Shown: in pieces, positions 1 to 8,367 of the stretch
How positions within the stretch are numbered: the stretch's first letter is position 1
How the letters are laid out: every line of letters starts with the position of its first letter
From: Fibrobacter sp. UBA4309
GTDB lineage: Bacteria > Fibrobacterota > Fibrobacteria > Fibrobacterales > Fibrobacteraceae
Reading direction: 5' to 3'
Length of the DNA stretch: 45,476 nucleotides
NCBI RefSeq assembly: GCF_002395745.1
Contig: NZ_DGUN01000048.1
Span: 1 to 45,476, forward strand
Translations under genes and position numbers: made by a program
The notes under the pieces: generated by a model
What the model saw: the letters and a program-made list of their open reading frames with translations, nothing else
The model's database searches: none
Told to the model about the DNA's origin: nothing

Positions 1-388
1 CGTCGCTGAAGAGGCCGATGAAGTGAAGCACGGAACCGTGGTCACGCACGTTCGCGGCAATTTCCTTCCAGGCGTCGCGGCCGAAGATGTCGCCGGAGAC
101 GATTGCGTCCTGCACGAGGGCGGCACCCTGGTTGTACACCTGGCCGGCACCGATGGCATTGTGGCCCACTTCGGAGTTACCCATGTCTTCGTTGGTCGGC
201 ATACCCACGGCGCGTCCGTGAGCCTTCAGGAGCACGTTCGGGTACATCTTGAAGAGGTTGTCGAGAGTCGGGGTGCGGGCGGCCTTGATGGCGTTGCCTT
301 CGACCTTATCGGTGATACCAAAACCGTCCATCACGATGGTTACGACCGGTCCCTTGATGCCGGGGAAATTGGAAAGCTTCTTGAGCAT
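1..388 (-). CDS. gpmI: 2,3-bisphosphoglycerate-independent phosphoglycerate mutase (partial, N-terminal 129 aa)
   Basis: This gene runs off the left edge; only its first 129 residues are present. The enzyme interconverts 3- and 2-phosphoglycerate in cytosolic glycolysis. The protein opens with MLKKLSNFPGIKGPVVTIVM followed by DGFG, the N-terminal metal-site Asp segment of the alkaline-phosphatase-like fold. The phosphoserine nucleophile lies in GNSEVGHNAIGAG at about residues 70-82, preceded by GRAVGMPTNEDM. These motifs are diagnostic for the Mn-dependent (iPGM) family. The ATG at 386-388 has a GGAG Shine-Dalgarno 6 nt upstream, and a TATCTTTG promoter-like box lies at 417-424. The gene faces away from its neighbours and is probably a single unit. 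The identity is clear; the C-terminal half is outside the window. Confidence 0.95.
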   Translation of the reverse strand, partial: MLKKLSNFPGIKGPVVTIVMDGFGITDKVEGNAIKAARTPTLDNLFKMYPNVLLKAHGRAVGMPTNEDMGNSEVGHNAIGAGQVYNQGAALVQDAIVSGDIFGRDAWKEIAANVRDHGSVLHFIGLFSD

Positions 389-416
389 AGTTTACTCCGT
401 ATTGATGTTTACGGCG

Positions 417-424
417 CAAAGATA
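417..424 (-). promoter_or_regulatory. TATCTTTG promoter-like box upstream of gpmI
   Basis: On the minus strand the sequence reads AATTTCTATCTTTGCGCC about 28 nt before the gpmI ATG. It matches the TAnnTTTG -7 element of Bacteroidota promoters. Near-identical boxes precede four other genes in this window, at 6601, 8355, 34242 and 45112. Here a normal leader with a GGAG ribosome site separates box and start codon. Promoter function is inferred. Confidence 0.5.
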
Positions 425-440
425 GAAATTAATAAAGGAG

Positions 441-460
441 ATCCCCGCCTTCGCGGGGAT
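441..460. repeat. Short GC-rich palindromic intergenic element
   Basis: A perfect 8-bp inverted repeat (ATCCCCGC, loop CTTC, GCGGGGAT) is followed by GACAGGG. It lies in the gpmI upstream region beyond the promoter box. Elements of this form, ending in GGATGAC, are commonly dispersed between genes in bacterial genomes, and other GGATGAC-type repeats occur at the right end of this window. It has no T-tract, so it is probably not a terminator. Confidence 0.45.
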
Positions 461-472
461 GACAGGGGGCAT

Positions 473-498
473 AAAAAAAGCCCTCCCGAGGGGGAGGG
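473..498 (-). terminator. Rho-independent terminator of the lipoprotein gene at 523-1530
   Basis: On the minus strand, a CCCTCCC/GGGAGGG stem (481-487 with 492-498, 4-nt loop) is followed by seven T residues (from 473-479). It lies about 25 nt past the stop codon of the lipoprotein gene. Confidence 0.8.
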
Positions 499-522
499 AT
501 TCAAAAAGACCTTCGTTTCCGA

Positions 523-1530
523 TTACTGGAAGTAGGTGATGATGATATAGCCCTTGGAGTCGCTTTCCATCATGGTCTTGCCGACCATGAACGGATAGAC
601 CTTACCGGTGGCATCCACGGCGTCGATCCAGGTGCCGTTCGCGAGTTCGCCATCAATCGCGTTGCTGGATGGCTGGAAGGATTCGAGGCAAACCGGGCCG
701 GTCGGGAGCAAACCGTTGACCTGCGTGTAGTTGTCTTCGACGAGGGTGACTCCTGCGCCGGCAGTCGCATAGGCACCGCCATCCTTGAAGGTGATGGTGA
801 TGTGCGGGGCGTCGGCTGTACCCGTGGCGAAGTTGACGGCGTACTGGTCGCTACCGAGGCTGTTCGAAAGCTTGATTTCGTGGGCGACAGCCTGAGTGCA
901 GGTCTGGACGACTTCGGAAGAAGAGCTTACGATCGGGGCGGCCTGGCATTCCGTTTCGGCGCGGATGAACGAGCCGGCGGCCATTTCGTCGGGTTCGTCA
1001 CCGAAAACGCTGACGTACGTAGAGGTCTGGAGGCCTTCTTCCGTAGTGCTGCTGTAGACGGTGATGTACAGGCTGAAGCTGCCGCATGCGCTCAACTCGG
1101 AAGTCTCGAAGGAGTTGCCGGAAAGGGAAATCCTATCGGAGGCCACGCTGACCGGGATGGTGACTGCTTCCTGGATAATCTGTCCGTTGACGTTGTGGCC
1201 GACGGCGAACTTCACGCTGTCAATGTGGGTTTCCGCATAGGGGGTGTACGGAACTTCTGTGTTTTCGAAGTCCGGATCGAGCTTGATAAGGCCGCTGAGG
1301 GCGATTTTCTGGGAGCCGGCGACGGCACCGGACATCTGCGTAAGGCCGATGCTGCCGAAAACAACCGGATTAAGGGAAGAAGCTTCGGGAAGCTTGATGA
1401 CTTCGCCCGGCTTGGATTCGCTCGACGTCGGTGTAGGATCTGCATTGCTGCTGGAGTCGCCTCCGCAAGCTACAAGACCAAAAGTGGAAACAGCAATCGC
1501 TGAGCTGAGTAGAATCTTTTTAAAGTTCAT
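523..1530 (-). CDS. Secreted lipoprotein of unknown function (335 aa)
   Basis: I do not recognise a family. The ATG at 1528-1530 was chosen over an upstream in-frame start because it is preceded by AGAGG at good spacing and begins a typical lipoprotein signal: MNFKKILLSSAIAVSTF, then lipobox LVAC with the lipidated Cys at residue 22. A GGDSSSNADPTPTSSES linker follows, of the Ser/Asp-rich kind seen in other lipoproteins of this window. The mature part looks beta-rich and contains several Cys residues, including a CTQ segment near residue 210 and a CLES segment near 280. The gene stands alone, with its own terminator just downstream. Location in the outer membrane or periplasmic face is inferred from the lipobox. 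Confidence 0.8.
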   Translation of the reverse strand: MNFKKILLSSAIAVSTFGLVACGGDSSSNADPTPTSSESKPGEVIKLPEASSLNPVVFGSIGLTQMSGAVAGSQKIALSGLIKLDPDFENTEVPYTPYAETHIDSVKFAVGHNVNGQIIQEAVTIPVSVASDRISLSGNSFETSELSACGSFSLYITVYSSTTEEGLQTSTYVSVFGDEPDEMAAGSFIRAETECQAAPIVSSSSEVVQTCTQAVAHEIKLSNSLGSDQYAVNFATGTADAPHITITFKDGGAYATAGAGVTLVEDNYTQVNGLLPTGPVCLESFQPSSNAIDGELANGTWIDAVDATGKVYPFMVGKTMMESDSKGYIIITYFQ

Positions 1531-1655
1531 TGTTGTACCTCTGATATTAACCCATAGAAAAATACACAAAAAAAGAAAAAAAGGGTGCTCCGGGTACGTA
1601 AAATTATGGGGAAGTGGCAAAAATATGCTTTAAAATACGCTTTTTTGCCTTAATT

Positions 1656-3797
1656 CTAGGATAGGCGTTCGGTAAGGCGGGTAAAACGCCTGATTCCGCG
1701 GTTGGTGCGGACCGCCGTGGCCAGTGCGCCGGGTGCCGAAAGTACCCACACATGGCCCTTTGCTCGCGTGATGGCGGTGTAGATGAGGTTCCTCTGGAGC
1801 ATCACGTAATGGCTCGCGTCGAGTATCACGATGACGGCCGGGTACTCGCTTCCCTGGCTCTTGTGGATGGTGCTTGCGTAGGCGAGGGTCAGCTGTTCCA
1901 GTTCGTCGCCTTCGTATTCCACGGTCTTGTCGTCGTAAAAGACGGTGATCTTCTCGGAGTCCTTGTGGACCCTGAAGATAATCCCGACATCGCCGTTGAA
2001 GACGTTCTTGTCGTAGTTGTTCTTGATCTGCATGACCTTGTCGCCGTCGCTCCACATGGCGCCGCCGAGCCGGTGGCGGGTCTTTTCCGGGTTCAGGATG
2101 TTCTGCAGGAACGGGTTCAGCTCGAACGTGCCGAGAGGCCCCTTGCGCATGGGCGTGAGTACCTGCAGTTCCGCCTTCTGGTCGATATCCATCTTGTTGC
2201 GGACGCCCTTGTCCAGGAGGTCGCGGAGAATCAGTTTGGCCTCGTCGGGAGTCTCGAAGGGGACAAAGTGGAAGTTCGTTCCCTCGATAGGCGACGGGAG
2301 GATACCCCCGTTGATTTTGGCGGCCCTGTCGGCGATATCGTTGTCGCCCGCCTGCCTGAATATGTGCTGCAGCCGCGTCGTGGGAATCTTGGGACAGCGG
2401 ATAAGGTCGTTCAGCACGTTGCCCGGACCCACGCTCGGCAACTGGTCGGCGTCCCCGACCAGGACGATGCGCGTACGCGCGGGGATGGCCTCGAAAAGCG
2501 CAGCCGCAAGCCAGGTGTCGACCATGCTGAACTCGTCGACGATAAGCACGTCGCAGTGGAGCTTGTTTTCGGCGTTGTGGTTGAACTTTTTTGTGACGGG
2601 ATCCATTTCGAGCATGCGGTGGATGGTGCGCGCGGGGATGCCGCAGAGGTCGCCCATGCGCTTTGCCGCGCGGCCCGTGGGGGCGGCGAGGAATACGCTT
2701 TCGTCCATCTTTTGCGCAAGGTGGAGGATTCCCTTGAGAATGGTCGTCTTGCCGGTGCCGGGGCCTCCCGTGATGATGGATATGCGGTAGGCAAGTGCCA
2801 TCTCGATGGCCTTGCGCTGGATGGGGTCGAAGGCGAACTTGTGCTCGCGTTCCCATTCGGCGAGGTCCCGCTCGAATCCGGATGTCGGGAGGGCGTTGCC
2901 CGCCAGGCGGTAAAGGATGCTGTCGGCGATGTTCTGTTCCGCACGGAAAAGCGACGGGTAAAAGCAGTCGTCGTCTATGCGGCGGATACGGTCCTTGCTG
3001 CACAGGCGTTCGAATTCCTGCAGAAGGGCGTTGATCCCGTCGTCGTCATCGGGCATCAGCCGCAACAGACGGATTGTCTTTTCGAGCAGCAGGTTCCTGG
3101 GCAAAAAGACGTGGCCCTCGTTAAAGCTGGATTCCTGGAGCACATACAGGAGCGCGGCCTGGAGCCTCATCGGGCTTTCCTTGGGGAATCCGACCTTCAT
3201 CGCAATCTCGTCGGCCTTTGCAAAGCCGATTCCCCAGACTTCTTCGCAGAGCATGTAGGGGTTGTTGCGGATGGCGGCAATCGTGTCGGTGCCGTATTGC
3301 GTCCAGAGCTTCTTGGCGATGCTGCCGGCGATGCCGTGCTCGTAGAGGAACAGCAGTGTTTCCCTGCTGTGGCGGTTCAGCTGCCATGCGGCGAGGAAGG
3401 TTTCGACTTTCTTGGCGGTAAACCCCTTGATTTTTGCCTTGCGGAAAATGTCCGGATGGTTGTCGAGGATGTCGGCGGTGTCTTCGCCAAAAACTTTCAC
3501 TATGGCTGCGGCAGTCTTGGGGCCGATTCCCTTGAACAGGCCGGAGGCCAGGTATTCCGCGATGTTCTCGTTCCCCGTCGCGGCGATGGTGAACGACGTG
3601 CATTTGAACTGCCTGCCGTACTTGGGATGGATTCCCCAGTCGCCGTCCATCTTGAGCTTTTCGCCCGGCCTTAAATCGGGAAAAGTCCCCGTCACGATAA
3701 CGGGGGCTTTTTCGTCCTTCACGTTTACCCGGAATACGGTGAATCCGTTGTCCGGGCTGTGGAAGGTGACGCTCTTGATGGTTCCTTCGAGCTGCAT
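1656..3797 (-). CDS. recD2: RecD2-type SF1B ATP-dependent DNA helicase (713 aa)
   Basis: This is a 5'-3' DNA helicase of the RecD2 type, found in bacteria without RecBCD pairing and linked to DNA repair. An N-terminal OB-like part (1-75) precedes helix-hairpin-helix repeats at about 78-195 (GLFKGIGPKTA, GIAGSIAKKL, WGIGFAKADEIA). The helicase motifs follow: Walker A GGPGTGKT at 344-351, APTGRAAKR at 372-380, Walker B VLIVDEFS at 417-424, GDADQLPSVG at 448-457, IHKSQGSEYPAV at 644-655 and YTAITRAK at 673-680. The 713-aa length is normal. An AAGGAG sits directly after the cstA stop but 14 nt before this ATG, so spacing is long. The gene follows cstA by 18 nt and may be cotranscribed with it. 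Confidence 0.95.
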   Translation of the reverse strand: MQLEGTIKSVTFHSPDNGFTVFRVNVKDEKAPVIVTGTFPDLRPGEKLKMDGDWGIHPKYGRQFKCTSFTIAATGNENIAEYLASGLFKGIGPKTAAAIVKVFGEDTADILDNHPDIFRKAKIKGFTAKKVETFLAAWQLNRHSRETLLFLYEHGIAGSIAKKLWTQYGTDTIAAIRNNPYMLCEEVWGIGFAKADEIAMKVGFPKESPMRLQAALLYVLQESSFNEGHVFLPRNLLLEKTIRLLRLMPDDDDGINALLQEFERLCSKDRIRRIDDDCFYPSLFRAEQNIADSILYRLAGNALPTSGFERDLAEWEREHKFAFDPIQRKAIEMALAYRISIITGGPGTGKTTILKGILHLAQKMDESVFLAAPTGRAAKRMGDLCGIPARTIHRMLEMDPVTKKFNHNAENKLHCDVLIVDEFSMVDTWLAAALFEAIPARTRIVLVGDADQLPSVGPGNVLNDLIRCPKIPTTRLQHIFRQAGDNDIADRAAKINGGILPSPIEGTNFHFVPFETPDEAKLILRDLLDKGVRNKMDIDQKAELQVLTPMRKGPLGTFELNPFLQNILNPEKTRHRLGGAMWSDGDKVMQIKNNYDKNVFNGDVGIIFRVHKDSEKITVFYDDKTVEYEGDELEQLTLAYASTIHKSQGSEYPAVIVILDASHYVMLQRNLIYTAITRAKGHVWVLSAPGALATAVRTNRGIRRFTRLTERLS

Positions 3798-3815
3798 CCG
3801 GTAGGCTTGTTCTCC

Positions 3816-5348
3816 TTAGTCCGGTGTGTAGTCGTGTTTCTTGTCGATTTCAGGATCCCATTTATCCGGGTCGAATTCCTTCCTGGAGGCGAGCGTCTTG
3901 CCGCGGCGGCAGAGGACGACGCCGAGGATGGCCGCATTCTCGATAGCGAGCACGAGGGCAGTCTTGTAGTCAAGCCCGAATCCGAGCGGGGCGCCCTTCA
4001 GGTTCTCGGGGCTCACCCACAGGATGTAATCGAAGCAGATGAACGCCATGAACATGCACGGGATAAGCGCAATCACGTAGTTCTTCTTTTTGCTGCGGAG
4101 GTAAACTGTTGCTACGCACAGGCTGCACACGGCCATGAGCTGGTTGCTCCAGCTGAAGTAGTTCCACAGGATATTGAAGCCCTGCGGGTTCAGGTTGCTC
4201 CAGAAGATAATCACGAGGCAGATGGCGAACATCGGCACGGTGAGGAGCAGGCGCTTCTTCGGGTCGGTCTGGTCGATGCCGAAGAGTTCCGAAATCGTGA
4301 GGCGAAGGCTACGCAGGCTCGTGTCGCCGCTCGTAATCGCGAGGATGATGACACCCACCACCACGAGGATGGAAATCGGGGCGAACGGGATGACGGTGGA
4401 GACGAGTACGCTCAATACCTTCACGCCGCCTGCCGCCATGAGTTCGGGTTGCATGTGGTAGATGAACATGCCGCCCGCGGCCCAGATCATGCCGATGAGG
4501 CCTTCGATAATCATCATGCCGTAGAACGTCTGGCGGCCAGTCTTCTCGGTCACTTCGGTGCGGGCCACGAGCGGGCTCTGCGTGCTATGGAAACCGCTGA
4601 TGATGCCGCAGGCAATCGTCACGAAGAGCATCGGGATAATGGGCTGGTGTGCCGGATGCTGGTTGAAGTTCGAAGCGATGTCGCACAGGTTGAATTCGTC
4701 AAGCACGTTCAGGTGCGGAGCGATGCCGATCATGATTCCGAGGGAGGCGAGAATGAGCAAGCCGCCGAAAATCGGGTAGATGCGGCCGATAATCTTGTCG
4801 ATGGGGAAGAATGTGCTTGCGAAGTAGTAGGCGAAAATCACGCCGACCGCTACCCAGAAGAGCGTGGGGGAGACTGCGGAGCCCGCGATGATGGGCGTGT
4901 TGATGAGCTGCGCCGGCGTGTTAGTGAATACAGCACCCACGAGGATGAGCGCGATGGAAATGAGCGCCATCACCACCTTCGAGGGGCCCTTGCCCAGGAA
5001 CTTGCGCGAAAGTGCCGGCACGTTGTAGCCGTTGTTGCGCATGCTGATCATGCCGCTGAAGTAGTCGTGCACCGCACCGCCCAATACGTTACCCAGCGGG
5101 AGGATGATGAACACGATGGCTCCGAACTTGATGCCGAGAATCACGCCGATGACAGGCCCGATACCCGCAATGTTCAGAAGCTGGATGAGCATGTTCTTCC
5201 AGTGCTTCATGGGCACGCGGTCCACGCCGTCCGGGTTGGCGAGTGCCGGAGTCTTGCGGTCGTCAGGGCCGAAGACATGTTCGACAAACTTTCCGTAAGT
5301 GAAGTAGCCTCCGATAAGGATGGCAACACCGATAAGGAATGTAATCAT
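3816..5348 (-). CDS. cstA: CstA-family carbon starvation/peptide transporter (510 aa)
   Basis: This is an integral inner-membrane transporter of the CstA/BtsT family, whose studied members take up peptides or pyruvate during carbon limitation. The protein is almost entirely hydrophobic, with around a dozen or more membrane segments. It carries family hallmarks: NIAGIGPVIGVILG near residues 58-71, HDYFSGMISMRNNG near 94-107, and GFHSTQSPLVART near 253-265. At 510 aa it is shorter than the roughly 700-aa E. coli CstA, lacking part of the C-terminal region, as in many anaerobe homologues. The ATG has GAAGG 6 nt upstream, and TATAAT occurs about 32 nt before the start. In a cellulose degrader, peptide uptake is plausible, but the substrate cannot be read from the sequence. 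Confidence 0.92.
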   Translation of the reverse strand: MITFLIGVAILIGGYFTYGKFVEHVFGPDDRKTPALANPDGVDRVPMKHWKNMLIQLLNIAGIGPVIGVILGIKFGAIVFIILPLGNVLGGAVHDYFSGMISMRNNGYNVPALSRKFLGKGPSKVVMALISIALILVGAVFTNTPAQLINTPIIAGSAVSPTLFWVAVGVIFAYYFASTFFPIDKIIGRIYPIFGGLLILASLGIMIGIAPHLNVLDEFNLCDIASNFNQHPAHQPIIPMLFVTIACGIISGFHSTQSPLVARTEVTEKTGRQTFYGMMIIEGLIGMIWAAGGMFIYHMQPELMAAGGVKVLSVLVSTVIPFAPISILVVVGVIILAITSGDTSLRSLRLTISELFGIDQTDPKKRLLLTVPMFAICLVIIFWSNLNPQGFNILWNYFSWSNQLMAVCSLCVATVYLRSKKKNYVIALIPCMFMAFICFDYILWVSPENLKGAPLGFGLDYKTALVLAIENAAILGVVLCRRGKTLASRKEFDPDKWDPEIDKKHDYTPD

Positions 5349-5397
5349 GTTATGCCTTCTTTGTAGTTATTTGACTATTATAATCTAAAAAAACTCG

Positions 5398-6594
5398 CTA
5401 TTCTTCGTAGTCGTCTTCTTCTTCGGCGTCGTCGGAGGGAGCTTCTGAAGCGGCGCTTTCGTCGGCAGCGGCTTCTCCGGATTCCGGAGATTCGCCGGAA
5501 TCGCCCGCGGCATCCGGTTCCTCGGCCTTTTCTTTCTTGGCGCCGCGGACATAGCCCTTCTCCTTCGCGATTTCGTCGGGAGTCTTGTCGTCGCCGAATT
5601 GCTGCTTGAAGTACAGGATGTTTGTCGTGAAGCTGGACTTGCCGGCGTAATCGAAGCCGACGACCGGATGGAACGAAGATCCAAGCGAGAACGCCACCTC
5701 GAGTCCGAATTTAAAGCCGTTGTTGCCGTTGACCGAGATGTTCGGGGTAATGACTTCGCCGTAGTGTGCCGACGGGGCGCCGCCGATTTCTTTCTCGAGG
5801 CAGGTCAGTAGGCCTGATGCCTTCATGTTCGCGTACTGGTAGCCGAGAGTCATCATGACTTCGAAGAAGTAGACAGGCTTGTAGCCGATGACAATATCGA
5901 ACGTGAACGCAGAAATGTCGAGGTCGAGCGAACCGCTGTAATCTTCGGGCTGGTAGCTGATGCCACTAGTGCTGTAGCCCAGCACGACGCTCACGTCGAG
6001 AGGCTGTGCCGCCGGAGGCAACATGTACTGGAACAGGTGACCGAAACTGTACTGGGCGCCGACGCCGAACAGGTTGAATTTTTGCAGTTCGCTGATAGAC
6101 GGGAGGAACATGCCGCGGAGCACGAGACGTGCATGGTAGTAGCTTAGGGCCGTCTGCAGATACGGATACGTGAAGACGCTCAAGTTGCTGAGAGTCTTGT
6201 TGCCGTAAACCAGCGGGCCTTCGGCCAGGACTTGGGGCGGCTGGGTCATGTCGGCATGCCCGCCGAAAATGGTGGGGGAGCTCATGCCGAATTCGTTGAA
6301 GGTCTTGTCGTCGTCGCCAAGGAAGATGAGCGAGATGGGAATGCCCACTTCGAATCCGAGAGGTCCGCCGACCGTCGCGCTAGCGAACCAGTTGCTGTTC
6401 AGCACGTTACCCAGGTTGTCGATGATAGGCTTTACGTAGCCCGGGCGGTTGAACAGCTCGGGGTCTCCGTCAGGGCGGTTTTCAAATGCCGCCATCGATT
6501 CGTAGGTAGAAGCCCAACCATCGCTATCCCAGGCGTTGGCTAAAACGGTAGCGCCCAGTAAAAGGGCAAACGAAAACTTTGCTAGCTCTTTCAT
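5398..6594 (-). CDS. Predicted outer-membrane beta-barrel protein with acidic tail (398 aa)
   Basis: Function unknown. The ATG at 6592-6594 was chosen over a TTG three codons earlier because it begins a clear signal peptide (MKELAKFSFALLLGATVLANA, cut before WDSDG). The body alternates polar and hydrophobic residues with many aromatics and glycines, as in outer-membrane barrels: repeated segments such as FGVGAQYSFGHLF and FDIVIGYKPVYFFEV, then GFKFGLEVAFSLG near the end. The last ~45 residues are a Glu/Asp/Ala/Ser low-complexity tail ending in DDAEEEDDYEE. It resembles uncharacterised envelope families (possibly DUF6588-like), which I cannot confirm. No Shine-Dalgarno is visible; a TATCTTTG box ends 6 nt before the ATG, suggesting a leaderless transcript. 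Confidence 0.75.
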   Translation of the reverse strand: MKELAKFSFALLLGATVLANAWDSDGWASTYESMAAFENRPDGDPELFNRPGYVKPIIDNLGNVLNSNWFASATVGGPLGFEVGIPISLIFLGDDDKTFNEFGMSSPTIFGGHADMTQPPQVLAEGPLVYGNKTLSNLSVFTYPYLQTALSYYHARLVLRGMFLPSISELQKFNLFGVGAQYSFGHLFQYMLPPAAQPLDVSVVLGYSTSGISYQPEDYSGSLDLDISAFTFDIVIGYKPVYFFEVMMTLGYQYANMKASGLLTCLEKEIGGAPSAHYGEVITPNISVNGNNGFKFGLEVAFSLGSSFHPVVGFDYAGKSSFTTNILYFKQQFGDDKTPDEIAKEKGYVRGAKKEKAEEPDAAGDSGESPESGEAAADESAASEAPSDDAEEEDDYEE

Positions 6595-6600
6595 GGCCCG

Positions 6601-6608
6601 CAAAGATA
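6601..6608 (-). promoter_or_regulatory. TATCTTTG box immediately before the start codon
   Basis: On the minus strand: AAAATTCTATCTTTG, then CGGGCC, then the ATG at 6594. The box fits the TAnnTTTG element, and its distance would place transcription initiation at or next to the ATG. No ribosome-binding site exists in between. The same AT-rich lead-in and box recur upstream of nadA and other genes. Confidence 0.55.
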
Positions 6609-6633
6609 GAATTTTGAAGGGAACTCGGCTATA

Positions 6634-7320
6634 CTAGAACTGGTACTGAAGTCCCACCGAGGCGTAAACGTAGGTCTGCCAGAGGAAGGGATCCAGGTCG
6701 AGAGTGCCCGTGGCCTTGGCGTTTACGAACTTGAACCAGTTTTCGTAGAACTTGACGGCCGGGACAATTGCAAAATTATCTGTAATGTAGTAATGGACGT
6801 TGGTGACCAGCGAGACACCGGAGCCCATCAGGTGCGAATTCTGTACCTTTTCCCCGATAAAGGCGGAGTTTTCGGCGGTAAGGCTAGTGTAGGAGTAGCC
6901 GATGCCAATGCCGACCTGGAAATCTTCGGGCCAGAACAAGTTGTAAATGAATTCAAAGCCGACGCGCCAGATGGTCGCGTTTTCGGTTTCGTCAATGCCG
7001 ACAAGCTCCTGCGATGTTTCCCAGTACTGGAAATTCGCATTAAGCGAAAAGCAGCGGATGTTCGCACCGAGCGAGATTTCGGGCGACGGGAAGAAGAACA
7101 TGTCGGGTGTGTAGACCTTGTGCTTGTTATCGAGGGAATCCGTAACGGAGATAGGCCTTTCGTTGACATCGCCCCAGGTAAAGAACGTTCCGAAAGCGGC
7201 GTTCACGTAGTAGGAACGCGGCCAGTAGCTGTCATCGTACTGGATGTGGTCATAGGCGAATGCAGGTGCCGCGGTCATGAACAGCGCGAATGCGAGAAGG
7301 CTTTTCAGGAACTTCGTCAT
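6634..7320 (-). CDS. Predicted outer-membrane beta-barrel protein (228 aa)
   Basis: Function unknown. A signal peptide (MTKFLKSLLAFALFMTAAPAFA, cut before YDHIQ) precedes a protein of alternating hydrophobic and polar strands rich in Tyr, Phe and Trp. Strand-like stretches include EDFQVGIGIGYSYTSL and the last one, WQTYVYASVGLQYQF, which ends in a terminal Phe as outer-membrane barrels often do. The size fits an eight-stranded OmpA/OmpW-like barrel. It starts 12 nt after the nadA stop, so it is probably transcribed with nadA despite having no obvious functional link. No strong Shine-Dalgarno is visible. A terminator was not identified before the next gene. Confidence 0.75.
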   Translation of the reverse strand: MTKFLKSLLAFALFMTAAPAFAYDHIQYDDSYWPRSYYVNAAFGTFFTWGDVNERPISVTDSLDNKHKVYTPDMFFFPSPEISLGANIRCFSLNANFQYWETSQELVGIDETENATIWRVGFEFIYNLFWPEDFQVGIGIGYSYTSLTAENSAFIGEKVQNSHLMGSGVSLVTNVHYYITDNFAIVPAVKFYENWFKFVNAKATGTLDLDPFLWQTYVYASVGLQYQF

Positions 7321-7332
7321 GGTTCTTGCGGC

Positions 7333-8349
7333 CTAGAGGTTCGCGTAGTGGAACATCGCGTCGATGCACTTTTTGGCGGCAACGCGGGTCGGCTCGTCGA
7401 TATCGACGTGTTCCGCCTTTTCGGGGTGGCGCAGCGTCTCGAGGATGTTCTCGAGGGAGTTGGACTTCATGTACTTGCACATGCTGCAGCTGCCGATGAA
7501 TTCCATGTCGGGATGCTCGTAGTGCATGCGTGCGTTGAGTCCGCATTCCGTGAGGAGCAGGAACTTGGAGCCCTTCGGCTGTTCGCCGATGTATTTGACC
7601 ATCTGGCCGGTGCTGCCGACGTAGTCGCTCAGGAGGGCGACGCCGGGATGGCATTCGGGGTGGCTCACCACCTTGAGTCCCGGGTTCTGGCTCCTGAAGA
7701 AGTTGATGAGGTCGGAATCGTAAGTCTCGTGGACGTAGCAGCATCCGTCGTGAAGGATGAAATCTTTCTTGACGCCGCGCTTTTCCATCTCGCTCTTGAT
7801 GTTTTCGCCCATGAGCTTGTCCGGGACGAAGCAAATCTTGTCCGTCGGGAGGCTTTCGACAATCTTCATCACGTTGCCGCTCGTGACGCACACGTCGCAG
7901 GCAGCCTTGACGGCGGCGGTCGTGTTGATGTAGCAGACGAACGTGTAGTCCGGATGCTGTTCGCGGAGCTTGCGCACCTGTTCGCCCGTGATGGAGTCGG
8001 CGAGGCTGCAGCCGGTGAGCGGTCCGGGAATCAATACGTCCTTTTCGGGATTCAGGATCTTGGCCGTTTCGCCCATGAAGCGCACCGCAGAGAACAGGAT
8101 GGTTTTCTGCGTGACCTTGGTGGCGTCTTCGCTCAGCTTGAAGCTGTCGCCGGTGTAGTCGGCAACGCCCAGGACGATTTCGGGTGCCACGTAGCTGTGC
8201 GCGAGGATGACCGTGTCCTGGTCTTTTTTGCGCTCGTTGATTTCGTTGATCAGCGGGAGCATCTGCTCCACCTTTTCCTTGGTGTACGTGCAGAGAACGG
8301 CTCCGGGGTGGATGGAGCTCAGGCGCTTGTAAAGTTCGTCGATTGTCAT
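7333..8349 (-). CDS. nadA: Quinolinate synthase (338 aa)
   Basis: NadA condenses iminoaspartate with dihydroxyacetone phosphate to quinolinate, the de novo entry to NAD, using a [4Fe-4S] cluster. The three expected cluster regions are present: Cys114 in PLTGCSLAD, Cys203/204 in HDGCCYVHE and Cys291 in GSCSMCKYMKSN. Other family signatures are ILAHSYVAPEI at 48-58, VADYTGDSF at 62-70 and SHPECHPGV at 229-237. The length is typical. No nadB or nadC is nearby. A TATCTTTC box ends 5 nt before the ATG and there is no Shine-Dalgarno, so the message may be leaderless. The phosphatase gene upstream ends 18 nt away and could feed transcripts through. Confidence 0.96.
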   Translation of the reverse strand: MTIDELYKRLSSIHPGAVLCTYTKEKVEQMLPLINEINERKKDQDTVILAHSYVAPEIVLGVADYTGDSFKLSEDATKVTQKTILFSAVRFMGETAKILNPEKDVLIPGPLTGCSLADSITGEQVRKLREQHPDYTFVCYINTTAAVKAACDVCVTSGNVMKIVESLPTDKICFVPDKLMGENIKSEMEKRGVKKDFILHDGCCYVHETYDSDLINFFRSQNPGLKVVSHPECHPGVALLSDYVGSTGQMVKYIGEQPKGSKFLLLTECGLNARMHYEHPDMEFIGSCSMCKYMKSNSLENILETLRHPEKAEHVDIDEPTRVAAKKCIDAMFHYANL

Positions 8350-8354
8350 GGTGT

Positions 8355-8362
8355 GAAAGATA
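8355..8362 (-). promoter_or_regulatory. TATCTTTC box immediately before nadA
   Basis: The minus strand reads AATTTTCTATCTTTC, then ACACC, then the nadA ATG. The AT-rich lead-in and box closely match the one at 6601-6608. The box overlaps the very end of the upstream phosphatase gene region, so nadA may have its own promoter within the operon. Confidence 0.5.
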
Positions 8363-8367
8363 GAAAA

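Noticed and set aside
1531..1655. Possible upstream extension of the lipoprotein gene (30 codons)
   Set aside because: The downstream ATG has AGAGG and a proper lipoprotein signal; the extension would bury the signal peptide.
1630..3003. 457-aa frame overlapping recD2 on the same strand
   Set aside because: Arg/Pro-rich frame-shifted reading of recD2, with no motif of its own.
1752..3674. Long plus-strand reading frame (640 aa) opposite recD2
   Set aside because: It is a shadow of recD2 in a GC-rich region; the minus-strand protein has full helicase motifs and the plus-strand reading has none.
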